Of a DNA stretch of 32,023 bases, positions 25,808 through 32,023 are shown piece after piece. Both the position numbers and the translations under genes were made by a program. Position 1 is the first letter of the stretch, and every line of letters starts with the position of its first letter. The notes under the pieces were generated by a model. It was not told the origin of the DNA and made no database searches. It was given only the letters and a program-made list of their open reading frames with translations. The DNA comes from an uncultured Anaerotruncus sp. (GTDB lineage Bacteria; Bacillota; Clostridia; Oscillospirales; CAG-272): the NCBI GenBank assembly GCA_905210995.1, contig CAJLZE010000019.1, positions 1 to 32,023 on the forward strand. Direction: 5' to 3'.

Positions 25808-26072
25808 TCATGCAGAGGGTTTCGCCTCTGCGGAGGCGACAAGGGGGCTGAAATCTTCCAGACGCGCAAAGGCACCAAGGAAATCATCCGTCAGTTCCAG
25901 CATTTCGCCGAGTTCATCCAGCAGCTTCGCGGCTTTTCGCCAACCGCTGGCGCTGCACAAGCTCCGCCGTAATTCCCTGATGCGACAAATAATGGCGGTC
26001 GTCCAGAAAGCTCGCATAGTTCAGCGCCGTCATCGCGCGGCGATTCGTGTCCTGCATATCAATCGTTGGCAT
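25808..26072 (-). pseudogene. small unknown gene broken by a one-base frameshift
   Basis: A good ribosome site (AAAGGAG, 6 nt spacing) precedes the ATG at 26072, and the reading frame MPTIDMQDTNRRAMTALNYA continues for about 45 residues to QRQRLAK. It then stops at 25914. From the same point the +1 frame continues as AAKLLDELGEMLELTDDF for about 40 more residues to 25808. Removing one A from the AAAA run near 25937-25940 joins the two into one open frame of about 87 residues, predicted helical. So the gene is either recently broken, wrongly sequenced at a homopolymer, or uses a +1 frameshift (least likely). Its last residues, VASAEAKP, are encoded by the repeat at 25812-25848. I do not recognise a family. 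Confidence 0.6.
25812..25848. repeat. intergenic repeat copy 1 (hairpin module A, half of module B)
   Basis: Module A is TCGCCTC, loop TGCG, GAGGCGA (25822-25839). An alternative stem, GCAGAGG (25812-25818) with CCTCTGC (25825-25831), would exclude it. CAAGGGGGC (25840-25848), the first arm of module B, is present, but the rest of B is missing. It overlaps the 3' end of the broken gene and marks the join between the two codon-use regions. Confidence 0.75.
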
Positions 26073-26112
26073 GGCAAACTCCTTTGCTCGCAGCAGGAAA
26101 GTAATCATTTTC

Positions 26113-26141
26113 AGTATAGCACACCCCGCCGCGTCATGCAA
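26113..26141 (-). promoter_or_regulatory. possible promoter of the broken small gene
   Basis: Minus-strand TTGCAT (26136-26141), 17 bp, TATACT (26113-26118) with TGC before it. The leader would be about 35 nt to the ATG at 26072. Confidence 0.6.
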
Positions 26142-26189
26142 GACAAACGGGCAAGAAATCGCTGTTTGTCGCGGCTAATCATCTTCCTC

Positions 26190-26218
26190 TTCACATCAGA
26201 AAGGAAATATGCTATAAT
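26190..26218 (+). promoter_or_regulatory. promoter of the M42 aminopeptidase genes
   Basis: TTCACA (26190-26195, five of six), 17 bp, then an extended TGC TATAAT (26213-26218). Leader about 33 nt, followed by AAGGAGG. Confidence 0.82.
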
Positions 26219-26256
26219 ATAATCGGTAGATTCTTCACAATCGAAGGAGGCATATG

Positions 26257-27294
26257 ATGGATGTCAAGAAGCTGCTTGCTGACGTGACGGCGCTGCCGGG
26301 TGTCAGCGGGCATGAGGCGCAGGTCAGCGCGTACTTTGCCGAACAATTCCGTCCGCTGGTGGACGAGGTGACGGTGGACGCGATGTACAGCGTGATTGCG
26401 CACAAAAAGGGCAAAGGTCCGAGAATTATGTTGTGCGCCCATTTGGACGAAATCGCCCTGATGGTGACGCATATTGAGGATGACGGCAGCCTGCGCTTGG
26501 GCAATGTCGGCGGGGTTGACCCGCGCATTCTCCCCGCGAGCCGCGTGTGGGTGCATGGGCGCGAGAAGCTGTTCGGTACCATCGGCGCGCTGCCGCCGCA
26601 CCTGATGAGCGCCGCCGACCGCGCGAACAACTACACGCTGGACAACCTGCATGTAGACATTGGCATGAGCGCCGAACGCGCGAAGGAACTCGTTCGCATC
26701 GGCGATTTGGTGACCTTCGACGGGCCTGCCCGCGAATTGCTCAACGATCAGTTCGCATCGAAAACGCTGGATGACCGCTCCTGCGTGGCGATTCTGCTGC
26801 GCGCGGCGGAAATGCTGCAAAAGCTGCTCTGCGACGCGGATGTGTATTTCGTCTGCTCGTCGCAGGAGGAAGTCGGCGGGCGCGGCGCAATGACCTCCGC
26901 TTTCGCGATTGACCCAGATTTGTCTGTCGTGCTGGACGTCGATTTTGCTGAAACGCCGACCTGTCCGCCGCGCTCTGCCCTGCCGATTGACGCCATGATT
27001 GTCACGCACGGGCCGTTTGTGCAGCCGAAGCTCAATCAGCGGCTCATCGACTGCGCAAAAAAGCACCATGTGAAGCTGAACGCGAACGTCGCACGCCGCT
27101 CCACCGGCACGGACGCGGACGAAATCGGCTTGTCCCGCGCGGGTGTGCCGAGCGTGCTGCTCAGCCTGCCGGAGAAGTACATGCACACGTCGGTGGAAAC
27201 GATTGACCTGAACACGCTGGAAGAGGGCGCGCGTCTGCTGGCGAATTTCGTCGCGGAACTCGACGAAAGCTGGGAGGATGACCTATGGATTTGA
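26257..27294 (+). CDS. M42 family metallopeptidase, paralogue 1
   Basis: A 345-residue cytosolic aminopeptidase of the M42 (glutamyl aminopeptidase/TET/FrvX-like) family, which forms large hollow particles that trim peptides. The two-metal site is complete: H62 and D64 in CAHLDE, D172 in LDDR, catalytic E204 with metal ligand E205 in SQEEVGGRG, D227 in VLDVD, and H310 in KYMHTS. An insert domain (about 70-165) is typical of the family. I prefer the second of two tandem ATGs (26257) because AAGGAGG is then 6 nt away; 26254 would be only 3. It overlaps paralogue 2 by 10 bp. Ile codons are ATT or ATC with no ATA, unlike genes to the left. Confidence 0.94.
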   Translation: MDVKKLLADVTALPGVSGHEAQVSAYFAEQFRPLVDEVTVDAMYSVIAHKKGKGPRIMLCAHLDEIALMVTHIEDDGSLRLGNVGGVDPRILPASRVWVHGREKLFGTIGALPPHLMSAADRANNYTLDNLHVDIGMSAERAKELVRIGDLVTFDGPARELLNDQFASKTLDDRSCVAILLRAAEMLQKLLCDADVYFVCSSQEEVGGRGAMTSAFAIDPDLSVVLDVDFAETPTCPPRSALPIDAMIVTHGPFVQPKLNQRLIDCAKKHHVKLNANVARRSTGTDADEIGLSRAGVPSVLLSLPEKYMHTSVETIDLNTLEEGARLLANFVAELDESWEDDLWI

Positions 27295-28295
27295 AGACAC
27301 TGACGGAAATCAACGCTCCCTCCGGGCATGAGCAGGCGATTCGCCGCTTTCTGCTGGATGAGCTGAAAAAGCTGGGCTTTGCGCCCGTCCTCGACCGCAT
27401 GGGCAACGTCGTTGTCGTGAAGGAAGGCACGGGCGACGCGCCCCGCAAGCGCGTGATGGTCAGCGCGCATATGGACGAAGTGGGGCTGATTGTCACCTCC
27501 GCCACGGAGGATGGCTACCTGCGCATTGCCGCGGCAGGCGGCATCGACCCGCGCGTGCTGGTTTCCAAGCGCGTCACCGTCGGGGACGACAAGCTGCCCG
27601 GTGTCATCGGCGCTGTGCCGATTCACCTGCAATCCGCCGCCGAGCGCAAGCATGTGCTTTCGATGGACGAGCTGCTGGTGGACATTGGCGCGAAGAGCAA
27701 GGACGAAGCCGAGTGCAAAGCCCCGATGGGGACGTACATCTCCTTCGATACGCCCTATGTGGAATACGGCGACGGCTTCGCGTGCGGCAAGGCATTCGAC
27801 GACCGCGTCGGCTGTCTGTCGCTGCTGCGTTTGCTGCAAGAAGAACTGCCGGTTGACCTCGTGGCTTGCTTTGTGTCCGAAGAGGAAGTCGGCTGCCGCG
27901 GCGCGAAGGGGGCAGCGTTCCAGCAGGAACCCGACGTCGGCATTGTGCTGGAAGGCACAACGTGCAACGACCTCGGCGACGTACCGGAGACTGCGCACGT
28001 CTGCGAAGCCGGGCATGGCGTCGCGGTGTCGTTCATGGATGGCGCGTCAATTGCGAACCGAGCGCTGTTCCGCAAGGCGCTGGACGTGGCGAAGCAGGAG
28101 AACATTCCGCATCAGGTGAAGCACAGCGTATCCGGCGGCAACGACGGCGGCGCGATTCAGCGCGCGCGGGAGGGTGTGCCGGTGGTGGTGCTGAGCGTGC
28201 CGTGCCGGTATATTCACTCGCCGTCGTCGGTGGTGAAGCTGTCGGATGTGGAGAGCCAGTTTGCGCTGGTGAAGGCGCTGGTGAAGGCACTGTAA
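27285..28295 (+). CDS. M42 family metallopeptidase, paralogue 2
   Basis: A 336-residue M42 peptidase. Metal and catalytic residues are H62 and D64 in SAHMDEVG, D172 in FDDRVG, E200 and E201 in SEEEVGCRGA, and H311 in RYIHSP. At the fifth ligand place it has E223 (VLEGT) where paralogues 1 and 3 have Asp, so its metal site may differ slightly. The ATG has GGGAGG 7 nt upstream, inside the end of paralogue 1, and the 10-bp overlap suggests coupled translation and near-equal amounts. It is clearly a separate lineage from paralogue 1, not a fresh copy, as identity is mostly confined to the motifs. Confidence 0.94.
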   Translation: MDLKTLTEINAPSGHEQAIRRFLLDELKKLGFAPVLDRMGNVVVVKEGTGDAPRKRVMVSAHMDEVGLIVTSATEDGYLRIAAAGGIDPRVLVSKRVTVGDDKLPGVIGAVPIHLQSAAERKHVLSMDELLVDIGAKSKDEAECKAPMGTYISFDTPYVEYGDGFACGKAFDDRVGCLSLLRLLQEELPVDLVACFVSEEEVGCRGAKGAAFQQEPDVGIVLEGTTCNDLGDVPETAHVCEAGHGVAVSFMDGASIANRALFRKALDVAKQENIPHQVKHSVSGGNDGGAIQRAREGVPVVVLSVPCRYIHSPSSVVKLSDVESQFALVKALVKAL

Positions 28296-28296
28296 C

Positions 28297-28376
28297 GCAG
28301 GGATTTCCCCTCTGCGGGCGCGACAAGGGGGCAACGAAAACAGACGAAGTCTGCGATCGCCCCCTTGACCCCTTCG
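28297..28376. repeat. intergenic repeat copy 2 (modules A and B)
   Basis: Begins 2 nt after the stop codon of M42 paralogue 2. Module A (28306-28323) has degenerate arms here. Module B is complete: CAAGGGGGC (28324-28332) pairs with GCCCCCTTG (28359-28367), and inside it CAGAC (28341-28345) pairs with GTCTG (28349-28353) around a GAA loop. It ends with ACCCCTTCG as in copy 3. Confidence 0.85.
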
Positions 28377-28464
28377 CAGTGCACCACCATGTTACTGGAT
28401 TTTTATCTGAATAAACACGCGCATACTGCATGGTAATGCGCACAACTCAATCGCGAAAATGGGT

Positions 28465-28533
28465 CAAGGGTCGAAGACCCTTGTGGGGTGCAGGGGCAAC
28501 GCCCCTGCCGGAGTCCAGAGGCAGAGCCTCTGG
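28465..28533. repeat. array of three hairpins at 25-nt spacing
   Basis: Three perfect 8-bp hairpins with 3-nt loops start at 28465, 28490 and 28515, exactly 25 nt apart. The first is CAAGGGTC/GACCCTTG with loop GAA, the second GCAGGGGC/GCCCCTGC with loop AAC, the third CCAGAGGC/GCCTCTGG with loop AGA. The linkers are TGGGGT and CGGAGT. It lies 30 nt before the start of M42 paralogue 3, in the leader of that gene. Confidence 0.9.
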
Positions 28534-28563
28534 CGCCTCCCCTATCAGTAAAGGAGAAGAATT

Positions 28564-29544
28564 ATGTTGGAATTGTTGAAGAAGGTGCTCAAACCGGTCG
28601 CGCCGTCGGGACTGGAAGAGCCGGTAGCGGCGGTCATCCGGGAAGAGGTTGCGCCGTATGTGGACAGCATCGAGACGGATGCGCTGGGCAATCTGATTTG
28701 CGTGAAGAACGGCACGGAGGCGAATCCGGAGAAAATCATGCTGTCCGCGCACATGGATCATATCGGCTACATCGTCACGGGCATTGAGAAAGAGGGTTTC
28801 CTGCGCGTGACGAACGTTGGCGGTATCAGCCCGACCATGAGCCTGACGCGGCATGTGTCGTTCCCGAATGGCGTGCAGGGTGTTGTGGTGTCCGAAGTGA
28901 GCAAGGACACGGCGATGAAGGACTTGTTTGTGGACATCGGCGCGCAGGACAAGGCGGACGCCGAGACGATGGTGCAGATTGGCGACGTGTGCGTGTACGC
29001 GAACGACTGCTTCCAGCTGGGCGCGAACCGCGTCGCAAGCCCCGCAATGGACGACCGCGCGGCGTGCGCGCTACTGATTCGCTTCCTGCAAACCGTCGGC
29101 GCGACGAAGCAGACCATCATTGCCGTTTTCTCCGTGCAGGAGGAAGTCGGCTGCCGCGGCGCGAAGGTGGCGTCGTTCGCGAAAGCGCCGGACAAGGGCA
29201 TCGCCATTGACGTGACCGCGTGGGGCGACACCCCCGGCACGAAGCAGCCGGACATTAAGCTCGGCGAGGGCATTGCCGTGAAGGTGATGGATCACGGGAG
29301 CATCTCGAATCCGGATTTGCGGGAAGCGCTGCTGGCGGCGGGTGCGCAGGCGGGTGTGAAGACACAGCGCGAGGTGCTGCCGTTCGGCGGGACGGATGCG
29401 TCCGCGATGCAGACCAGCCGCGGCGGGATTCCGGTGTGCACGCTGTCGATTCCGTGCCGCTATGTGCATTCGGCGTGCGAAGTGGTTGACCTTCGCGATG
29501 TCGAGGGTGGCGTCAAGCTGCTGAATCAGTATTTTCAGGCGTAA
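28564..29544 (+). CDS. M42 family metallopeptidase, paralogue 3
   Basis: A 326-residue M42 peptidase. H63 and D65 in SAHMDHIG, D163 in MDDRAA, E193 and E194 in VQEEVGCRG, D216 in AIDVT and H302 in RYVHSA give a full metal site. The residue after H-x-D is His where the other two have Glu. GGTDAS near 275-280 is the usual family loop. The ATG has AAAGGAG 7 nt upstream. It is separated from paralogue 2 by 268 bp holding two structured repeats, so its expression may be uncoupled from the first two. With them it may build a mixed TET particle (inference). Confidence 0.94.
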   Translation: MLELLKKVLKPVAPSGLEEPVAAVIREEVAPYVDSIETDALGNLICVKNGTEANPEKIMLSAHMDHIGYIVTGIEKEGFLRVTNVGGISPTMSLTRHVSFPNGVQGVVVSEVSKDTAMKDLFVDIGAQDKADAETMVQIGDVCVYANDCFQLGANRVASPAMDDRAACALLIRFLQTVGATKQTIIAVFSVQEEVGCRGAKVASFAKAPDKGIAIDVTAWGDTPGTKQPDIKLGEGIAVKVMDHGSISNPDLREALLAAGAQAGVKTQREVLPFGGTDASAMQTSRGGIPVCTLSIPCRYVHSACEVVDLRDVEGGVKLLNQYFQA

Positions 29545-29571
29545 TCATTCAGCATAAAATGTTTTTTTGCC

Positions 29572-29652
29572 GCAGGGGGAATCGCGTCTGCGGACGCGAC
29601 GAGGGGGCAGTGAAAACAGACGAAGTCTGCGGTCGCCCCCTCGACCCCTTCG
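29572..29652. repeat. intergenic repeat copy 3 (modules A and B)
   Basis: Module A is TCGCGTC, loop TGCG, GACGCGA (29582-29599). Module B is CGAGGGGGC (29600-29608) with GCCCCCTCG (29635-29643), enclosing CAGAC/GTCTG with a GAA loop (29617-29629). Compared with copies 1, 2 and 4, one pair in each module has changed on both sides so that pairing is kept. It begins 27 nt after M42 paralogue 3; a second smaller repeat, CTTCGGCTTCGG, trails it. Nothing else is seen in the gap 29545-29741. Confidence 0.88.
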
Positions 29653-29741
29653 GCTTCGGCACATCTCCATAATTGACTTTTATTGCAGCTTTTTAGTTTG
29701 TGGGCTGTTATTTCGGCATATCGTTGGAAGGGAGTTCCTTC

Positions 29742-31781
29742 ATGACCGCATTCCTTGGCGTTTTGTATCTGCTTGTGTTTCTCGCGGCGGGGTGCACATG
29801 CGTGCGATTCCTGCTGCCGCGGAAGTCGCTGCTCACGCGCGTGTGGCTCGGTGTCAGCTTGGGGCTGCTGCTGATGATGTGGCTGCCGGCGCTGATTGCG
29901 TTCGCGGTGGATTTCACATGGACGGCGCATTTGCTGGCGCTGATTCCGCTGGCGGGGCTGACGGCGGGGTGCTTCTTTTTGCGTGACCCTTCGCCGGTGA
30001 AAAAGTGGGATGCACGGGAAAAGCAGCTGGCCGGGCAGATGCTGATGGTTGTGCTGCCGCTGACGCTCCTTTCCGCCTATCTGCAATACACGCACTGCCT
30101 GCGCGTCGGAAATGACGGCGGCTGGTGGGTCGGGCAGAGCACTTACGGCGATTTGCCGATGCACATGTCGTTCATCACGTCACTGAAAAACGCGGCTTTT
30201 CCGCCGGATTATGCGCTTTTCCCCGGTCAGCGGCTGTCGTATCCCTTCTTGACGGACAGCCTGTCTACGTCTCTGTACCTGATGGGCTTCTCGCTGGAAT
30301 GGGCGATTGTCGTGCCGGGTACATTGATGATGGCACTGTGCTTCATGGGCGTGATGGTGCTGGCGCGGGAGATGACCGCCGGGAAAAAGACGATTATCCT
30401 CGCGACGCTGCTGTTTTTCTTGAACGGCGGTCTGGGCTTCCTGTACAACTTCGACCTTGCGGGCGGCACTGTGAACAATCCGTTCAGCACGGTCATCGAG
30501 CGAATCCACGAAATTCTTGACGGATACTACGCCACGCCGACGAATCAGCCCACGCCGTACAACCTGCGCTGGTCAAACGTGATTGCCGACCTGATGGTTC
30601 CGCAGCGGACGCTCCTCGGCGGGTGGTGCATGGCGCTGCCGTGCTTTTATCTGCTGTTTACGTCCTTTGCGCCGGAAAAGCGCCCAGCGTTTGCGCAGCG
30701 GATTCGGCAAACAGGACTGCTGGCGGTCTGGGCAGGCGCGCTGCCGCTGATTCACACGCACTCGTTCCTCGCGCTGGGGCTTTGCTCGCTGGGCATGATG
30801 GTGTACGACCTGATTCACGACAAAGAGCGCTGGACGCAATTGCAGTGGTATCTCTCGTATGGCGTAATCGCCGTGGTGCTGAGCGCGCCGCAGCTGATTT
30901 GCTTCACGTTCGAGCAGGTGTTCCAAGGCACGGGCAGTGGGAACAGCTTCCTGCAAATTTGGCTCAACTGGGTCAACGGGTATGAATCAAACGGTGAATT
31001 TGCGTTTCGCGACCTGTACTTCTGGTTCTACCTGAAGAACATCGGTCTGCCGTTCCTGATGCTGATTCTGGCGCTGTTCGAGCGAAATCCGAAGCATCGG
31101 CGGCTGTTCGCGGGCGCGCTGCCGATTATCCTTGCGGTGGAGCTGGTGCGCTTTCAGCCGAACATCTACGACAACAACAAGCTGATGTATCTGGCGTGGC
31201 TGCTTTGCTGCATGATTGTGGCGGACTGGTGTCGGGAGGTCTGGCATCGGCTGAAAGGGATGCGTGGGCGCGGGGCGCTGGCGGTTGTGACGGCGATTGC
31301 GGTGTTTCTGTCCGCGGGGCTGACGCTCTGGCGCGAGTGCGTCAGCAACTATCAGGCTTTTTCCGCGTCGGCGGTGGAAGCGGGGGAATTTGCCCGCGAT
31401 AACACGCCGGAGCATTCCACCTACATGACCGGGACGCAGCACCTGAACCCGATTGCGTCCATCGCCGGGCAGAACATCGTCTGCGGGCCGGATTTGTGGC
31501 TGTACTACCACGGGCTGGACACGAGCGAACGCAAGATGGACATTGCGAGCTTCTACACCGACCCTGCGGAAAACCTCGACCTGCTGGAGAAGTACGACGT
31601 GGACTACATCTACGTCAGCAGCTACGAGCGGAGCAGCTATGCGGTGGATACGGATACGCTTGACCGCCTGTTCACGCGCGTATTCAGCAACTGGGAAGCG
31701 ACGATTTACGCCGTGCATCCCTCATCGGAAACGGAGGACATGGGCAATGGAGCGTCTGCTGCGCTTCGCGGTGGAGCATGA
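29742..31781 (+). CDS. multi-pass membrane protein, GT-C glycosyltransferase-like
   Basis: A 679-residue protein with about twelve hydrophobic segments up to residue 535 and a soluble C-terminal domain of about 130 residues. After the third helix comes an extracellular-type loop with STYGDLPMHMSFITSL, then FPPDYALFPGQRLSYPF. This acidic-His motif and the following PP...YPF pattern resemble GT-C fold enzymes of the DUF2298-like type that use lipid-linked sugars. The soluble tail contains YDVDYIYVSSYERSSY, also seen in such proteins. The exact donor and acceptor are unknown. AAGGGAG is 7 nt before the ATG at 29742. It overlaps the next small gene by 35 bp. It belongs to the right-hand codon-use region. 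Confidence 0.78.
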   Translation: MTAFLGVLYLLVFLAAGCTCVRFLLPRKSLLTRVWLGVSLGLLLMMWLPALIAFAVDFTWTAHLLALIPLAGLTAGCFFLRDPSPVKKWDAREKQLAGQMLMVVLPLTLLSAYLQYTHCLRVGNDGGWWVGQSTYGDLPMHMSFITSLKNAAFPPDYALFPGQRLSYPFLTDSLSTSLYLMGFSLEWAIVVPGTLMMALCFMGVMVLAREMTAGKKTIILATLLFFLNGGLGFLYNFDLAGGTVNNPFSTVIERIHEILDGYYATPTNQPTPYNLRWSNVIADLMVPQRTLLGGWCMALPCFYLLFTSFAPEKRPAFAQRIRQTGLLAVWAGALPLIHTHSFLALGLCSLGMMVYDLIHDKERWTQLQWYLSYGVIAVVLSAPQLICFTFEQVFQGTGSGNSFLQIWLNWVNGYESNGEFAFRDLYFWFYLKNIGLPFLMLILALFERNPKHRRLFAGALPIILAVELVRFQPNIYDNNKLMYLAWLLCCMIVADWCREVWHRLKGMRGRGALAVVTAIAVFLSAGLTLWRECVSNYQAFSASAVEAGEFARDNTPEHSTYMTGTQHLNPIASIAGQNIVCGPDLWLYYHGLDTSERKMDIASFYTDPAENLDLLEKYDVDYIYVSSYERSSYAVDTDTLDRLFTRVFSNWEATIYAVHPSSETEDMGNGASAALRGGA

Positions 31782-31965
31782 CCGGGTGATACGCCTGATG
31801 TTCATGCGGGATGGGCGGCTGTTTCAAGTCAATGCGCACATTGTGCGCTACGACGACAAGCAGGTATCGTTCGTGACGACCCGTTCGCCGCGGACGCAGG
31901 TCATCAGCCGCGAGGAGCTGCTTGCGGTGGATTTCCGCCGCGGGGATGATGGGCAAACTGTGTAA
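31747..31965 (+). CDS. small uncharacterised protein, beta-rich
   Basis: A 72-residue protein starting MERLLRFAVEHDRVIRLMFM, then alternating strands (GRLFQVNAHIVRYDDKQVSF, and so on) to a conserved-looking end ELLAVDFRRGDDG. Length and strand pattern suggest a small beta-barrel of the Sm/SH3 or YolD/WYL-fragment kind, but I cannot name a family. GGAGG lies 9 nt before the ATG. It overlaps the membrane protein gene by 35 bp in another frame, which argues that both are translated from one mRNA. Confidence 0.65.
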   Translation: MERLLRFAVEHDRVIRLMFMRDGRLFQVNAHIVRYDDKQVSFVTTRSPRTQVISREELLAVDFRRGDDGQTV

Positions 31966-31991
31966 TCCTGTGGCGCAGGATTGCATTCGGC

Positions 31992-32023
31992 GCAGGGGTT
32001 TCGCCTCTGCGGAGGCGACCAAA
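31992..32023. repeat. intergenic repeat copy 4, cut by the window end
   Basis: GCAG followed by module A, TCGCCTC, TGCG, GAGGCGA (32001-32018), identical to copy 1. Whether module B follows cannot be seen. It starts 27 nt after the stop codon of the small gene. Confidence 0.75.

Noticed and set aside
25908..25945. A programmed +1 frameshift in the small broken gene
   Set aside because: The site has an A run but no rare codon or stop at the shift point and no stimulatory structure that I can see; a one-base insertion explains it more simply.
28297..28376. Repeat copy 2 as an ordinary intrinsic terminator of the M42 gene
   Set aside because: Stems are GC-rich but no T run follows either module; the same element occurs at several places with kept folding, which fits a repeat family better.
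28419..28441. GCGCAT/ATGCGC inverted repeat
   Set aside because: Six base pairs with an 11-nt loop and no T run; could be chance in this composition.
28465..28533. The 25-nt periodic array as a small CRISPR
   Set aside because: Each unit is itself a hairpin with changing arms, the linkers are only 6 nt, and there are no spacers or cas genes.

Overview
The window reads as a chromosomal piece of an anaerobic Firmicute of the Clostridia (Oscillospiraceae-like). The signs are a bacterial V-type ATPase operon instead of an F-type one, clear Shine-Dalgarno sites of the GGAGG/AAAGG type, TTGACA/TATAAT promoters, an anaerobe-type gene mix, and intergenic hairpin repeats of a style I recall from gut Clostridia. 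The taxon is an inference; no rRNA or marker gene is present.

Region 1 (31-8969, minus strand) is a complete V-type ATPase operon. It runs from a good promoter at 8941-8969 in the order G/H-like stalk subunit, I, K, E, C, F, A, B, D. This is the same order as Enterococcus hirae ntpFIKECGABD. The rotor subunit K keeps every residue known to hold Na+ in the E. hirae ring, so the machine is probably a sodium pump or sodium-driven synthase.

Region 2 (8993-19181) is a set of small transcription units. It holds an unknown DUF3298-like protein, a two-gene ABC-2 type transporter, a glycerophosphodiester phosphodiesterase-like protein, an SGSH-like sulfatase next to an orphan solute-binding lipoprotein, a divergent SGNH hydrolase and a MATE efflux pump. 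Convergent genes are separated by long, nearly perfect two-way terminator hairpins.

Region 3 (19222-24757, plus strand) is a compact five-gene unit: GNAT acetyltransferase, DJ-1/PfpI protein, CPBP membrane protease, MltG and an ABC exporter. A sirtuin on the minus strand (25032-25757) follows.

Region 4 (about 25.8 kb to the end) differs in codon use. By eye, mltG has 15 ATA, 10 ATC and 3 ATT codons for Ile, while the first M42 gene has 0 ATA, 5 ATC and 11 ATT. This region holds a frameshifted small gene, three consecutive M42 aminopeptidases, a GT-C-like membrane protein and an overlapping 72-residue protein. Two kinds of structured intergenic repeat occur only here: a two-hairpin element with compensatory base changes between copies, and an array of three hairpins spaced exactly 25 nt apart. 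The join lies between 25758 and 25808, and is either a horizontal-transfer boundary or a metagenome assembly join. No CRISPR, IS element, tRNA or rRNA was seen.
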